A DNA stretch of 64,000 nt from Chamaea fasciata (taxonomy: Eukaryota > Chordata > Aves > Passeriformes > Sylviidae), in contig JARCOQ010000005.1 of the NCBI GenBank assembly GCA_029207755.1, forward strand, positions 64,367,414 through 64,431,413, written 5' to 3'. This document shows positions 1-12,600 of this stretch, in pieces (the first letter of the stretch is position 1; each line of letters starts with the position of its first letter). The notes under the pieces are model-generated. The model was not told where the DNA came from, made no database searches, and saw only the letters and a program-made list of their open reading frames with translations. The position numbers and the translations under genes were made by a program.

Positions 1-3000
1 CATCCAACATCCAGTCCTTTTTTTTGGAAGGGGACAGGAAAAAGAGAAAAAGGGGGAGGGAGAGGAGGAGAAGGGATGTTCCCCAACCTTCCAACCTGTC
101 CTTTGAGAACAGGATCAAACACGCCTGGGCCATGCACTGCGTCCCTTTCCCATACTCCCAACAGCCCCCACTCCACACAAACCAGGCAAGCCCTCTGTTC
201 CCAGGGGAGAAACACAGAAAGAGTATAAAGATATTCTGCAACTGGCAAAGGGAAAAGAGGCAAGGAGAAAAAAGGATGCGTTGTAAACAGCTGTGTCCCA
301 CATGACAGAGGATGTTTGCATTTCATTTGCCAAATTTTCAAGAACAAAGTCAAATCAGAAATTATTCCACCACAACTTGCATTCATTGTTTCCCACCACT
401 GAGTGTCAAGACAGGGTAGACAACAGTTTTGGTTACCACAGGGTATACACTTTCTTTAAAAAGAATCAGAACTCAAACTCTACAGCAGCATGGAAAAGTA
501 TTGAACTTGTGGCAGTCACATACAAAGGAAGTTTTTCTAATACACTAGAGTATACTTTTCCATGCAGAAGACGACATATAGAATCTATCAGATCAGATCC
601 ATACTCCAATTTAGCAAGTAAATGAGCTGAAAGAACCCAGATATCACAGGTCGAGGCAACTGTGCAGTGGTGCATATGAGGGCAATGGCACATCTGACCT
701 CCCCAGCAATCATTCTCTGATGCAGGCATGTAGCAGCGATGAACACTGCAGAAGTAAAATCAGTGATTCTCAACAAAGCACCCAAGGTCACACTCACTAA
801 AAAGCCATTTCGTTATTGCTGCAACAACAACTCATTGGCTTATTTTTGTTTGTAGGCTGTTGCTCATCTTTGCTTTTTTTTTTTAATTTTTTTTTTAATT
901 GAAACCTCTGGACATAAGATACAAACATCCATCCTAATTCCCCAAAATCACGAACTTCTAATTTCATTGCTCCTATCTAACATTAGCCCCTCCACACTTC
1001 TCTCCTGCCCTGCTACTTCATCAAGAAAAATAAAAATCCTACGGAGGCAAAGTTCTGAAAGCAGAATTAGGACCTTTGTATCCCTGGACTCTATCCCAAA
1101 AGCCAGCAGCAGCAGCAGCAAACAAACCAAACATCAACCTGAGAGGGTGCATGCTTAAAAAAAAAGACAAAACTTTAGCTCAATGTTTCCAGACACTCTA
1201 ACAATAAATTACCCAGTTGCATGAAGTTACCTGAAAGGGAATTTGTATTAATGATTTTTGGCTTAAGACTCTTGTAAAATTAGTGCCTTCACAAAGTTAT
1301 TGGGAGGGGGGAAGGAACACTGTAAGACAGGAGTTTGGAGGAGAAGGCACTCCCAGATGACAGGACAAACAGCTGCAAATAGCTTCACCCACCACTAACC
1401 AGACTTTCACAGCAAAACCGGCAAGGAAGAGACAAGATGTGGTGAGCCCTGAAAAGAAATTCACTCACTTCTAACCTGCCTCTTGAGGTGACTGACTTGT
1501 CCATGTTCATTTCAAGTAACCTGGACAGAGGCATAGCTACATTACTGCTGCTGAGGCTAGATCTGAGTTGGAGACAGCCAGGCAGCTGCAGGCTCCCAAA
1601 CAATCAGCTCAGCAGCCTCCAATAGCATCCATGTCATGTTCTGCAGCCTGAGGAGGGAACACCGGGTCGGCAAGGTCAGCTTTTAAGGTATTATTTCATC
1701 TCATCTCCTTCCTGAAGCCTCACTGCTGCACTACATAACAAGTTGCAGTCATTTTCTTTGCTGAATCAGAGGGACCTTTTAATACTAGTGAGTTGATGAG
1801 GGGCCACATGTACAAAATACCCAGGCAGACATGTATGCTTTGGGGCTAGACACAAAAAATGTGAAAGCGTGACACCAACTCTCTCTGCTCTTGGTCACTC
1901 TTCATTATACAACACCCTCAAACAGATGATCCTTTCAGAATCATCCGACTCCCAGGCACCGTGACTGTAAGATAATAATAGCAACATTCCCATCCTTTCA
2001 ATACAGAGACAGACTTGAGGGTGGGGAGACAAATATCCAGGTACTGTATGGGTTAATAGTGCAGGTAGAATGTCAGTTAGTTCCCTTTTCGGGTTTCCGG
2101 TGAATTGTGCCCCTCAGGGGCTATAAAGACCTGGTCAGACCCAGTTACAGCACAGTTCCTGAGTAGCTTGCCCATACACTGCATTTTCCCTGGACAAAAC
2201 TTGCGCTGTTGCCTTCCCAGACATGTTACTTACACCACCAGAAACAAAAACCCCACGGAGGTTGACCTGATTTTTAAAGAGAGAGAACCTGGCTGTGAAT
2301 AAGTACTCCAGCCCACGCCTCTTCTTAGAAGACAGAAACTCTGAGGTGAGACTCCTGGAGGGTGGCTGCAACTCACTGCATTAGCTGGCAGAATTTCACT
2401 TCCAAAACCTTCCTGGGGAATTGTCGCTCTGAAAACCACTCCAGTTGCTTTCCCCAAAAGTAGTTCATAAAGGGGAAGAAAAAAAAGAAAGAAAAACAGA
2501 AAAAATGGAGGAGGGAAAAAAAAAAAAGAACCCCAAAACTCTTACTGTAAGGGTGTTTTCATTTCAAGCACTTTAACATTTTACAGTTGTCTTAGGTAAG
2601 TGTTTCAATCCATCTTATCACAGTGCCAAACTGCTTTCAGAGTCCCAAGCGTTCTGGCAGGGTGTGATGTCTTGACAGGAAACCGCTCTTCTACCGCAAG
2701 AAAGCAAACCCCAGTGAGTCTGGGAAGAAGTGAGAACAGCACACACCAGACACAGCACTCCAAGCGAATAGCTGGGAAAGCCAGCACATAAAACTCCAAC
2801 CCAGTGTTATCCTCTACAACACCTCAAATCTCCAGGGCCTTGGCAAGCACAAGCAATCACAAACTCTAAGGCAGAAAGGAGCTTCTGCCCCCAGCCAGGG
2901 CCGCTCAATAACATCCAGCTGCTTTGGTACACGGGCAGCCAGCAGCAGGCAGGTACTAGAAAACTCGACTGTACAATGGTTAAATGCAATTTCTCTCTTA

Positions 3001-5691
3001 GACTGTGCTATCCTCTTCATATTGTAGACAGACCAACCTGCACATTCACTGCTGCTTTCCTTGGTTTCCTCAGTTTTAGGCTGGAAACACTGAGAAAAAA
3101 AGTCATAGCAGTGGCACTTCAGAATCAGGAAGTTTGATTTGAAACTTCGTGTTTTACTTCAAGCTTCATTCAATACAACACTGGGCTCTTGAAGCAGCTA
3201 GGATCAAACAAACATATCCTGAGGAATTCACTGCTTCCACCAGACATTGCTGCAAGAGCTCAAAGATATCCTTAGAGCTGCTTGAAAATGAAACAGGCAT
3301 TTCTAGAAGGAGCAGGTAACAGTTTATCTCCCTCAATGCAAACATAAGCAAATTAAAAACAAAACCAAAACAGAAAGGGAGAAGGAATGAAGGGTAAGTT
3401 CCTCACGTGGAAATTAAAAGATTGTCATCTTACACCAAAACATGATTATTAGATGTTTTAGTTAATTCAGCAGTAGAACTGGTAGAGAGTGTCTGCCTTT
3501 TCTGAGGGGGAAAGAGGTTTTAAAAGTTACTCTGTGCTAGGAAAAAAACCCAGTCACCTTTCCTTTATCCATGAGAAGAAAAGAACCCTAATTCCACAAT
3601 TGCAAAAGCTCACCTCCCAGCCTGCTACCAGCAAACAGGCAAAGAAGCTGACAGAGAACAAGGCAGATTTCTAGCTGGATTCTGTCAAATGGTTACAGAC
3701 CAGACAGCTCAGAATGCTTTTGTTAAGCCAAACCAGCCAGTCACTCTAAACTTCATTTTCTGACCAATTTATCTAAGAACCTTCCCCTTTTGACTGCCAC
3801 GTGTCCTAAGGAGACAGACAAAGTAAAGTCCAAAAGGTGCCCAGTGGTTGGGAGGTTCTCATCCCCTCGCCCCACGTCTCCAAAACACAACCCGTCCAGC
3901 GCTCGGAACTGATTGTAGAGACCTGAGTGGAAAGCAAAGAAAAACATCTGCCCACACCACCGAGCTGGTCAGAAAGGCTGGCTCCAGTAGTAAAGCTTCC
4001 CCATCATTTTGCAGCAAGACCAAAACACTCCTGCTCCAGGTGCAGAGGCACCCACCTACTGCTTTCATGCCACCTAGGGTTTACAGCACAACCATAATAA
4101 TGACAGCATTAAGGACCTAAAGGCAGCTTTAAAGCCCATTTTCCTGGGGACAAAGGCAAAAAGAAAGCCTGATGTTGGCCTTTCTGGGATACCTTCACCA
4201 TAAGAAAAGCTCTCCCAAAGTTCCTATTGTTTGGTATTTAGCCAACATCCTAAAAGCATGAGTGTTTATTTTTTTTGCCAAGAGTATCACACAAATACAA
4301 ACCTTTAGTATTAGAAATCTGAATAACATTAACATTCCTAGAGTAATCTGTGTTCCCTCTCAGGGAGGCTGCTAAGTTCTTACACCAAAGGGTAACATCC
4401 AGCAACACAAGTTCGAAGGCATAGTTAACTACTGAATTAAAAGAGCCAAGTCTTTGATAGGGGGATGTATGCTCTATTACATTTTCATCGATTGTTTTCT
4501 TTTTTTTTTCTTTTTTTCCCAGGATAGGAAAGCCACTTCTATTCACCCGATTAGCCTTTGCTCTATTATTGATCAGTGTCTTCTATTTTTATCTTCAACA
4601 GAGGTAAACAGTCTTCTCTCTGAGGAAACCTGTCTTTATGTCTTCGATAATTACTTCTGTTCAAGCTCCTTACATGGCAAGAAAGATTTCAAACTTCCTG
4701 TAAGCAGGACCCATCTTCACTATTTCTTCTAGACTTCCCACTCCTTCTCCACCCCCTCTAGACAGCTTCGGAGTGTTCCAGGCAGCTTTCAAAGAGCAGT
4801 CCCTGAAATCACTCTAGTCCCTTTCCACAATTCATCAGAACTCAGTCACGCACACGTTCTTCCAAAGCCCTCCCTCCACTTCATGCTGCAGCTGACAAGG
4901 GTGAATTTAGCCCTCACAGAGCAACTGAGATTTCAAGACACCACAAGCATCCAAACAAGACCCACCACAACTCACCTACAGTGCACGAGAACACAGGCAT
5001 AGTAGCAGCCTCCTCACACACCTACCACACCAGCATATGCACGAGGCGTCTGTCAGTCCATCCAGTCTGAAGCAACGGAAACCCAGCAAACACAAGCCTG
5101 GTGCCCTCCACGTTACTGCAGTCTACTTGAGCTCCCAGCCCACCCAGGACCAGAAACACCCGTGCAGACAGTGACACCCACCCAATGCCACCAAAGAGCG
5201 TGACAGCACTGAGGAATAAGGGGGCTGTGCTGGTGCGTGTGCATGCATGGGGAGAGTGGAACAGCTGCAGCAAAGACAGGTTGCGGAGAGGGAGGAAAAG
5301 AAAGGAATTGGGTGGGTTGCACCGGGGCTGGGGTGGGGGCGAGGCTGTGGGGGCTGCAGTGGGAGGCCGTGGGTGGACGCGGGGGTGGGCGGTGTGTGTT
5401 GGTGTGGAGGCCATGCGGGAGGAATATGCCCGGAGGGGGAACGGCGGGGGCAGCCCTGAGGAGAAGGGGGCGCACAGCGGGGGAAAGGGGCGGAGGGCCG
5501 GGTGAGGACGGGGGGAGTCGGGCCACGCCGGGGGACGGGAGGAGGAACTGGGGAGGAGCGGGAATCGAGACCACACGGGGCCGATGCGGGGCCCAAGGTG
5601 AGTTCGTGGGCGCCTCAACGAGCCAGCCCCGCGCCAGCGCGGCCTCTCCGGCCCGGCGCGCGCGCCCGCAGCCGCCCCCGCCACGTCTTAC
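1..5691 (-). other. Probable intron 1 of a minus-strand gene (TMEM184B by synteny)
   Basis: No convincing coding exon is visible on either strand. The open frames are short and lack paired splice sites. I looked for the TMEM184B membrane-protein sequence on the minus strand and did not find it, so its coding exons should lie left of the window. The stretch is unique AT-moderate DNA with T-rich runs near 869-900 and a short CAG run near 1105-1120. It is assigned as an intron because a CpG island with a minus-strand splice donor lies at its right edge. Confidence 0.45.
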
Positions 5692-5890
5692 CATGCAGCG
5701 GGCGGGCGGGCGCGGCCCAGCCCGGTGGGGCGAGGAGGGGTCGGGTCGGGCCCTGCCCGCTGCCCCGCGGGCGGCGCCGGCACCGGCGCGGGGTCGCGGA
5801 GGCCTCAGGAGCCCATGGCGACGCCGGGCCCGGCCCGGCCCTCGCTCCGCGCCTGCGCACGGCACCGCGCGCGCCGCCCACTGCCCGCGA
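5692..5890 (-). other. Candidate non-coding exon 1 of probable TMEM184B
   Basis: The 3' edge is a good donor read on the minus strand, CTGCATG then GTAAGACG, with exon end at 5692. The 5' edge is approximate and is set about 30 bases downstream of the TATA-like element. Long frames across this exon exist on both strands but follow from GC richness and lack codon-like composition, so I treat the exon as 5' UTR. No protein evidence supports the gene name. Confidence 0.4.
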
Positions 5891-5909
5891 GCGGGGGGGG
5901 GGAACAGGA

Positions 5910-5917
5910 TGACGTCA
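5910..5917. promoter_or_regulatory. CRE palindrome TGACGTCA
   Basis: A perfect eight-base cAMP response element, the CREB/ATF family site, lies in the core of the CpG island just upstream of the inferred minus-strand start. Full palindromic CREs in CpG promoters are commonly functional; occupancy here is inferred. Confidence 0.55.
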
Positions 5918-6060
5918 CCGCTTCCCTCTTAAAGCGGCAGCGCCGCCCGGAGCGGGTGACGCGGGGTGTTTCCGCTGCGCCGGCGGGTGAATGCGCTTCC
6001 TGGAACGGGGCACGCGGACGTCCAGCGATCCAGCCTCTCTTCTCGCTCGCCAGGCCGGCT

Positions 6061-7504
6061 AAAGGCAGTACTGGCCTCCGGAAGAACCTCCCAGGCAGGT
6101 TTCCACCCAACCTAAACGCCGACTTCCCTCAAACTCCGAGAGAAACAAACACACAGAGGTGTTGGAAGCCAAAGCCGTGCCTCTACTCAAGTCTGAGCAA
6201 GGCACTTTGAGTCTAAACAAAAAAAGAAAAAGAAAAGCCAAAGAAAGAAAGCAAACCCACCACGCCCTAGAACGTTTAATACGACTGTGTTAGCAAAAGG
6301 AGGTGACATCCTACCCAAGACAGGGTTGATGATTTTCTCCTGCTGCGTTAGAAGTCCACTTACCCATCTTGAAACAGATACGGAGCTGCTACCACATTGC
6401 CCAAAATGGCAGCGCATTGCCATTCTGTCCCAGGCCAGAACTCCTACCCCCAACACCCCCACTGCTCCTGGACCCTGCCAGAGCACAGCTCTGCTGCCTC
6501 CACCACACTGCAGGGATGGTGGTGTTGTCTTATACACCAGAAGTGTTCCCCTTTCTCACATAAAACAGTATTTACAATGGGAAAAGTCCAGTTTCATTCT
6601 GATCCAGCAAAAGCACACTCAAAATGGAGGCAAGGGAAATGCTGGATAGAGGTAACGACAGAATACCCCATACCCCTGGAACTACCTTCCTCTTCCCATC
6701 CCTCCTACTCTCATCTCTGAAGCTGGAAGACCCATGCAGCAGGAAAACAAAGGAACAGCTCTTCCTGGGCAGCTGGCAGAGAACAGGCTTGGAAAGAATT
6801 TGCAGTCACGAAGATCCATCATTCATTCCCAGGAGGGGTTTCTGAAAATAAGTTTCAAGGGTTTGACAGAGCCTGGAACAAACAGGCCTCTCATCAGGAT
6901 AATGCGGGGATGCGTATCTATAGGAGCAGCAATTTAGAAATAAATCAATATTAAAATTTAGTATTTTACTGGCAGACAGGTCAGACAACCAAAGGAGGGG
7001 AAACCAAAACAAACCACACCACTGCAGACACCAAAGCAGTAGGTGCCCCTTCACAGGGAGTCTGTTTGCATCAGGCACTGTTGCTGTTCTCAAGGGCTCC
7101 ACACCTCCTTCCTTCAGAACTTAGGTTTGAAGAAAGCAAAAAACACAAAATCCAGGGTCCACCTCTGTCAAAATCAGCACACACCCAAAGCCAATGGCAT
7201 GGAAAGGCCCACCCCTCTCTCCTCCCCAAGGCCAGATGCATGGGACCAGAGGCTCAGATCCAGGAACCAAGAGATCCTGAATCAGATTTCACATAACTCT
7301 CGCCTGTTCCAAGGCTGCAACCACAGAGATCAGCTCAGGTATATTTTTAGGCACTCCAGTCCTGTGCCTCTTTTTCCAGTAATTCTAATCAAACTTGTTC
7401 CTGGAATTCAGAAACAGGTTCAGCTGCAAGACCATGAGTCCTGTGTGTAAGATGTGACTCCCAGCAAAGATGCCAGGGTCATTAAAGGAAGAAATGACAG
7501 ATGC
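6061..7504. other. Intergenic spacer between CSNK1E 3' end and the next promoter
   Basis: No coding exon, RNA gene or repeat family is recognisable. The open frames are short, overlapping and of low-complexity composition. The spacer separates the CSNK1E polyA region from the CpG island of its downstream neighbour on the same strand. Confidence 0.5.
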
Positions 7505-7528
7505 TGGCATCACTTTATCATTTTCTAC

Positions 7529-7534
7529 TTTATT
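7529..7534 (-). terminator. CSNK1E: Candidate distal polyA signal of CSNK1E (AATAAA)
   Basis: On the minus strand the sequence reads GAAGTAATAAAGTAG, a canonical hexamer in an AT-rich context. Cleavage would fall near 7505-7515. Confidence 0.5.
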
Positions 7535-8987
7535 ACTTCAAATTAACAACCACGATAAAGCTCAAAAAAGTCCAATATTTACACAGGAAAAAAGTACAAA
7601 ATCCCCCCCAAAGTTCTTCAGGTTTTTTTTTGTTTTTTTTAAATTACAAAGTAATAAAAAGTTTTGCTCTTTAATTAAAAAAAAAAAAGAGAGACAGTAA
7701 GAGGGGTAAATAAATTAGGAAAAAAACAGGGAGGAAAAGTAAAGTGTTAAATAGGAAGGGTAAAAACAAACAAAACAAAGACTAACCCCACCCTCCCCGC
7801 CCTGCCAACAACCCATCGGCTCCACACTACAGTGACAGTGTGTCTGCTACAGGCCATAGGTCGCAGTGGTGATCATTGTGTTTCAAAGCCCCAAGTGCCA
7901 CAAAGCAGCTTGAGTATTCCTAAATTATATTTAAAAACAACTAAAGTGGGGGGGGGAAAGAGGGGGGAGATGGGTGGGAGAGGGCAGGAGGGGATTGTGC
8001 ATGTATTGGTGGATCTTACTTGGGGTTGCATGAGGAAAGGAGAGAGCAAGAACCATCGCTCTGAAAGAACTCCAAACTCCAGTTTCTGTGTGTCCCTCTC
8101 TTCTCCTCAAGTCCCAAACTCTCCGCAGGAATTAAAACAAGTTTCAATTAAACAATAAAAATAGAAAAAACACGCACAGCCAGACCAAAAAAAAAAAAAA
8201 AAAAAACCAAAACAAACAAACAAAAAAACAACTCCGCTGCAGGGATGAGAAGTATATTTCTCCCTGTATGTCAGCTCCAACAATCCCATCCTCCATGGGA
8301 CCAGGTGCCTCTCCAAAGAGATCCCTTGGCATGTGAGGACCACTTGGATCAGGGAAGGCTGGCACTTCTCCCAACAGCCAAAAAAGAAACCACAGAGAAG
8401 CCACCCAAGGAAAGGAAGCCCGAGTCAATGATTAGGCTGTTGCCACAATTCACCTCACAGCTTAAAATGTTTTTAATGCTTGAGAAAATAAATTCTGTTA
8501 TAATAATAAAAATCAAACTTCAACCATCAAGTGTGGCTGGAATCTGATTCCCTCCTAGCCCACAAGGCTCCTGAAAAGAACAAAACCAAAAAAGACAAAA
8601 AAAAAATACCTCACCCACCCACCACCAACCCCTGCTCTCAGAAAAAAAGGAGAGCAAAGTTTAAATTTATACGGCTAGAAACCATATGATTTGAAAACAA
8701 TATTTAAAAAAATAAAGCAGGAGAAGATATCCAAGAAGAAGAAAAACAGAGAGAAATCAAAACCAGGAGCAGTGTCAGGAGAGGGAACTGAGGGTAGCCA
8801 GTGGGGGCAGCAGTAGGGGCTGGGGGGCAGCGCAGGTGTTCCCACACGGCTCCCACGTGTGACAGCTCCTTGGAGACGCTCACGCCGGGGACAGGTGGCC
8901 CTCTGGAAACAGCTCACACCAGCACGGGGGCACAGCTCGACTCTTCATCATTGGCAAAAAGAAATTCTGTTGGGTTTTTTTGTGTCT

Positions 8988-8993
8988 TTTATT
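8988..8993 (-). terminator. CSNK1E: Candidate proximal polyA signal of CSNK1E (AATAAA)
   Basis: A canonical hexamer on the minus strand inside a T/A-rich run about 615 bases after the stop codon. It may act as an alternative proximal end, but the homopolymer context makes a chance match likely. Confidence 0.3.
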
Positions 8994-9607
8994 TTTTTTT
9001 AGGTTTTTGTTTGTTTTTTGGGTTTTTGTTTTTTAAAAGAAAAATACAGTGAAGACACTAAAAAGAGAATTCAAAAGAGAGAAAAAGGCAAGAGATGTTA
9101 GGAGTAAAGGCTCTTCCCAGCACTTCCATTGCCACCTGGAGTGTAACAAATCAAATCAGCCCTTTCTTCTACACTCCTGCCTCCCCTCAGAGTTACCTTG
9201 CCCAGCTACTGTCATTTCCTCTACAAGAGGCACTCAGTAGCTGTACAAAGTCCTGCACACTTGATTACCTGCTCAGCACCCTCCACCCCAACACTGTCAT
9301 ACTGCCAGAAAAGCATTCATGAAGAACTAGTGAAATGGCTCCCCGGCCCAGCACCTTCTCCACCCTTCCTATCCTCCTGGAGAAATGGAAGCTACCTTTA
9401 CACCTGAGACAATCTGTCCACTCAAGGTTTTGAGTTCTGAAGCCAAAAAACATCTCAAAGTAAGGTGAAAGGAAAGGAAATATAACAAATCTCCCACAAC
9501 AACATAAAGTCTTAAGGCTTTTTTGTCCCAGCAATTCCCTCCTGGGGGGTTCCCAGGCATGAATACAGGCTCACCTAAGCAAACACTGGTCCAGTGGCAA
9601 TTGCTCC

Positions 9608-9640
9608 TCACTTCCCAAGGTGATCAAATGGCACACTTGT
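9608..9640 (-). CDS. CSNK1E: CSNK1E last coding exon ([10 protein letters not shown], stop)
   Basis: Only ten codons plus TGA. The acceptor reads TTTTGTAG after a pyrimidine-rich run, and the coding bases end at the stop 9608-9610. This short terminal exon is missed by long-frame searches. It encodes the conserved end of the inhibitory tail and continues directly into the 3' UTR. Confidence 0.93.
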   Translation of the reverse strand, partial: TSVPFDHLGK

Positions 9641-12600
9641 CTACAAAAGAAAAGGAAGAGTTGCTAAGGGCTGGAGAGGAAGAAAAAAGCAAAAAAGGCA
9701 CCAAAACAGAGAGGCTGCGCATTTCTCTCAGGACACCCTTCCCTTCTCAAGAGTTTACTGCTTTGTTTCTCCAAACCACTGTGGTCTGGAAGACAACAAA
9801 ATGAAGGCTTACTCCAAGCAAAGCAGAGAGCTAAAATGGCAGTACTGAGCACGGCCTCCAGAAAATATCTAACAGAAGAGCAAGGGTGTAACTTGGTATC
9901 ACTCCCTTTACCATACCAGAAGCTTCCAGCTCATGTCAGCTCCAGCAAATCAGGCAAAAACTGCTCTGGGGCCTGTAGACCTTCTAAGACATCCAGGCCA
10001 AGGCCAGGAACACTGCAGCAGGAACTCACCTGTGATGCTGAAATCCGTGACACTTCTTGCCGCCCTGTGAGGTCAGATGAGGAAACGTTGGCAGGAGCTC
10101 CTCGGTGTAACCTCATGCTGACCTTCCGCTCCCTGTCCACTCTTGAGATTGCTCTGGGGGACGTGTTGCCTGTTGGGGCAGAGAAATGTCGAGACAAGAA
10201 TATCAGTCAATGGTTTTGGTTTCCAGCCAACAACAGGGGTGGCACCCTCCTCCAGCTCTCCCACTCCCCTCACCGGACTGCTGGATTCGGGAGGTGGGGG
10301 TGGAGGCCATGGGCTCAGTGACATTGCGAAGACGGTTGGCAGTGGCTCCGGCAGGTGGGCCAGGGGGCAGCGCTCGTGTGGCTGACCCTCGGAGTTGCCC
10401 CATCCTCTCCTCTCGCTCGTGCTCTCGCCGCTCCCGATCCATATCCTCAGGGTTCCGAGCTGCTCCCTAAGTAGAGAAACCCCCACATCACACACGGCTG
10501 TCAGGTAGGAGACAGCAGCAGCCCCAGACAGAAAACACATGATGCTCCATCATACCAAGGAAGTGGAGCTCCATCCCCACAACTGCCCCCACCATCTTCC
10601 ACTACACCAAGAAAGGACTTCATTCTATTCCAAAATGAATGCATATGAATTACAGCTGTTATTGCAATCCACATCTCCAAATATGGTTATTTCCTGAAAA
10701 ATTACCTCCAGCTACAGATTTACTGACACACGTGCTCCATCAGACACACTAATACAACAGTAGCTATACCCCCAGTTAGTTATACACAAAACAACTCTGC
10801 CTCTTTTTCGCACTACCTGGTCCCCTTGCTCAAGCTGTTCACCAGGGCTAAGCACAGACAGCAGGCAGTTTCAACCTTCCTCCCCCATCTCCATGACACA
10901 AACCAACCCTGGTCCAGCCCTTTTGCCAAACACTCACAAATTTAAGCATATTCCAGTCAAAGACGTAGTCATAGGAGAAGCCTTGGCGGTGGAAGAGGTT
11001 GCGGAAGAGTTGCCGCAGGTACGAGTAGTCAGGTTTATCATCAAACCTCAGTGAACGGCAGAAGTTGAGGTATGTTGAGAACTCAGCTGGAGAGAGCAGA
11101 GAACAGCTGATGGCTGTTGTTGGCCATCCAACCTCCCTGGTCCCACCGTGGAGCCGCTGCAACCTTTCGACAGTGGCTTGCTGGACCAGGACAGCACAAA
11201 CACAGAGCTGTGTAACAAAAACTGAGCCTGCTGGTGGCAGTGCTCTGGCCACCAAAAGGACCCCATCTCTCTTTTTACCGGAGAAAATGTTATGCACCTC
11301 TTTCTGTTGGCTTCTCCAAGCAAGACCTAGCAAGTCACAGTGCCTGCTGAAGGACAGTAGGAATGCGGGCCTAAAGAAGAGCTGAAGATGAGCTTTAGGA
11401 AGTTCAACTCAGAACAGAAGTCGTCCTAGCTCAGTAGCCTGTCATAAGCAGTAACCAGCAGACAAGAGAAGGAGTGGGGCAGGCACGTCTGACACTTCCA
11501 CCAACATTAGCCCAGCACCTACTTTCACCTCCAGGAACTTCCTGATCTGGATGTAGTTCCTAAATATTTAGTAATCCTCACAAGATCTCTCTTCCACGTA
11601 CTTGTCCCGTCTCTCCTTGAACTGGAAGATTTAAGTATCGACAACATCTTCTGGGAAGGAGTTCCACAGGTCTACTACTGGCTGTGTGAAGAACCATATC
11701 CTTTTGTTTTGAAGCTGGCAGAAACTAGCACTGTTTGTCTTCCAATACAAAAACTGGGGCCACCAAATAACCAGCTCCCATCCAAAACTTCTGTAGGCAT
11801 AGCCAAAGAGTAGACTTCTATTATCTCTCTGCCCACCTCTTTTTCGTCACTTGGGCAGAAATCAACTCACCTCGGGTCACCCTTTTGGCCCTTTCCTGGG
11901 CCTTTTCTCAGTTATACCACATCCTTTGTGGAACAGTGGAATGGACCAGACCTACACAGTGCATGCAAGGTGCAAGTGGGCCATGGGTTTATGCACACTG
12001 TTTGGGCTTCTTTCCTAGTAATTCCTAACACTCTCTTTCCTCAGCAGCCACTGCGCACAAAGTTGATGTTTTCACAGAACCACTGATTGTAATTGCAACA
12101 GCCCACTGGTGAGTGGCACTGGTCAGCCAGAGCCTACAATTGTGCATATGACATGAGGACCAAGACTTCTCTCTGTTCTCAAATACATTACTCCACGTTT
12201 ACCTACAAAGAATTGCATTTGCCACTTCAATCACCTGGTTATTCCTGGGACTCCTCATTAACCAGTAAAAACTCAACACCATCAGCATACCTTAGCTCAA
12301 TGCCCACCCCCCTTTAAAATGCTCACAAGGTCCAAAAGATGCCCCCCACTCAGCACTCTCATGCCCTTACTAACATAAGGTTTGAATGTCCACAAGAACA
12401 CAGTTCCCACTTCTGTACTGTACCACGACCGCTCTATTATCTTTCTCATCACCGGTGTCAGCAGCACATCCTTGTCTGGAGTATTGGGCACTGCCCTTTC
12501 CGATTCAGGATTCCAGGGGGTTTCACCAGGTGAACAAGCCAAGCAGCAGACAAGACAGCCATCAAGATGAGAGCACTTACAAGGGTACCCTTTGCAGAGC

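Larger units (their letters stand above)
5280..6060 (-). promoter_or_regulatory. CpG-island promoter, probably of TMEM184B
   Basis: This block is strongly enriched in G+C and in CpG dinucleotides compared with both flanks, as in a constitutive vertebrate promoter. On the minus strand it holds a TTTAAG TATA-like element near 5929-5934, a perfect CRE palindrome at 5910-5917 and a consensus splice donor at 5691/5690. It lies about 1.6 kb beyond the CSNK1E polyA signal. In human, the gene directly downstream of CSNK1E on the same strand is TMEM184B, so the promoter is assigned by gene order only. Confidence 0.65.
7505..9607 (-). other. CSNK1E: CSNK1E 3' UTR (extent inferred)
   Basis: The region runs from the stop codon at 9608-9610 to the AATAAA at 7529-7534. 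It contains no coding sequence. It is rich in homopolymer T and A runs (for example 8188-8206 and around 9000-9035), as vertebrate 3' UTRs often are. If the nearer signal at 8988-8993 is used, the UTR is only about 0.63 kb. Which end is used cannot be told from sequence alone. Confidence 0.55.
9641..12580 (-). other. CSNK1E: CSNK1E 3' introns (four short introns)
   Basis: Introns 9641-10029, 10170-10273, 10467-10937 and 11087-12580 are counted here. The last holds a diverged CR1-like fragment. Nothing else is recognisable in them. Confidence 0.7.

Noticed and set aside
5022..6110. Several frames of 100-250 codons on both strands
   Set aside because: They all lie in the CpG island, overlap each other, and are Pro/Arg/Gly/Ala-rich from base composition. 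There is no domain, and splice sites point to a non-coding first exon.
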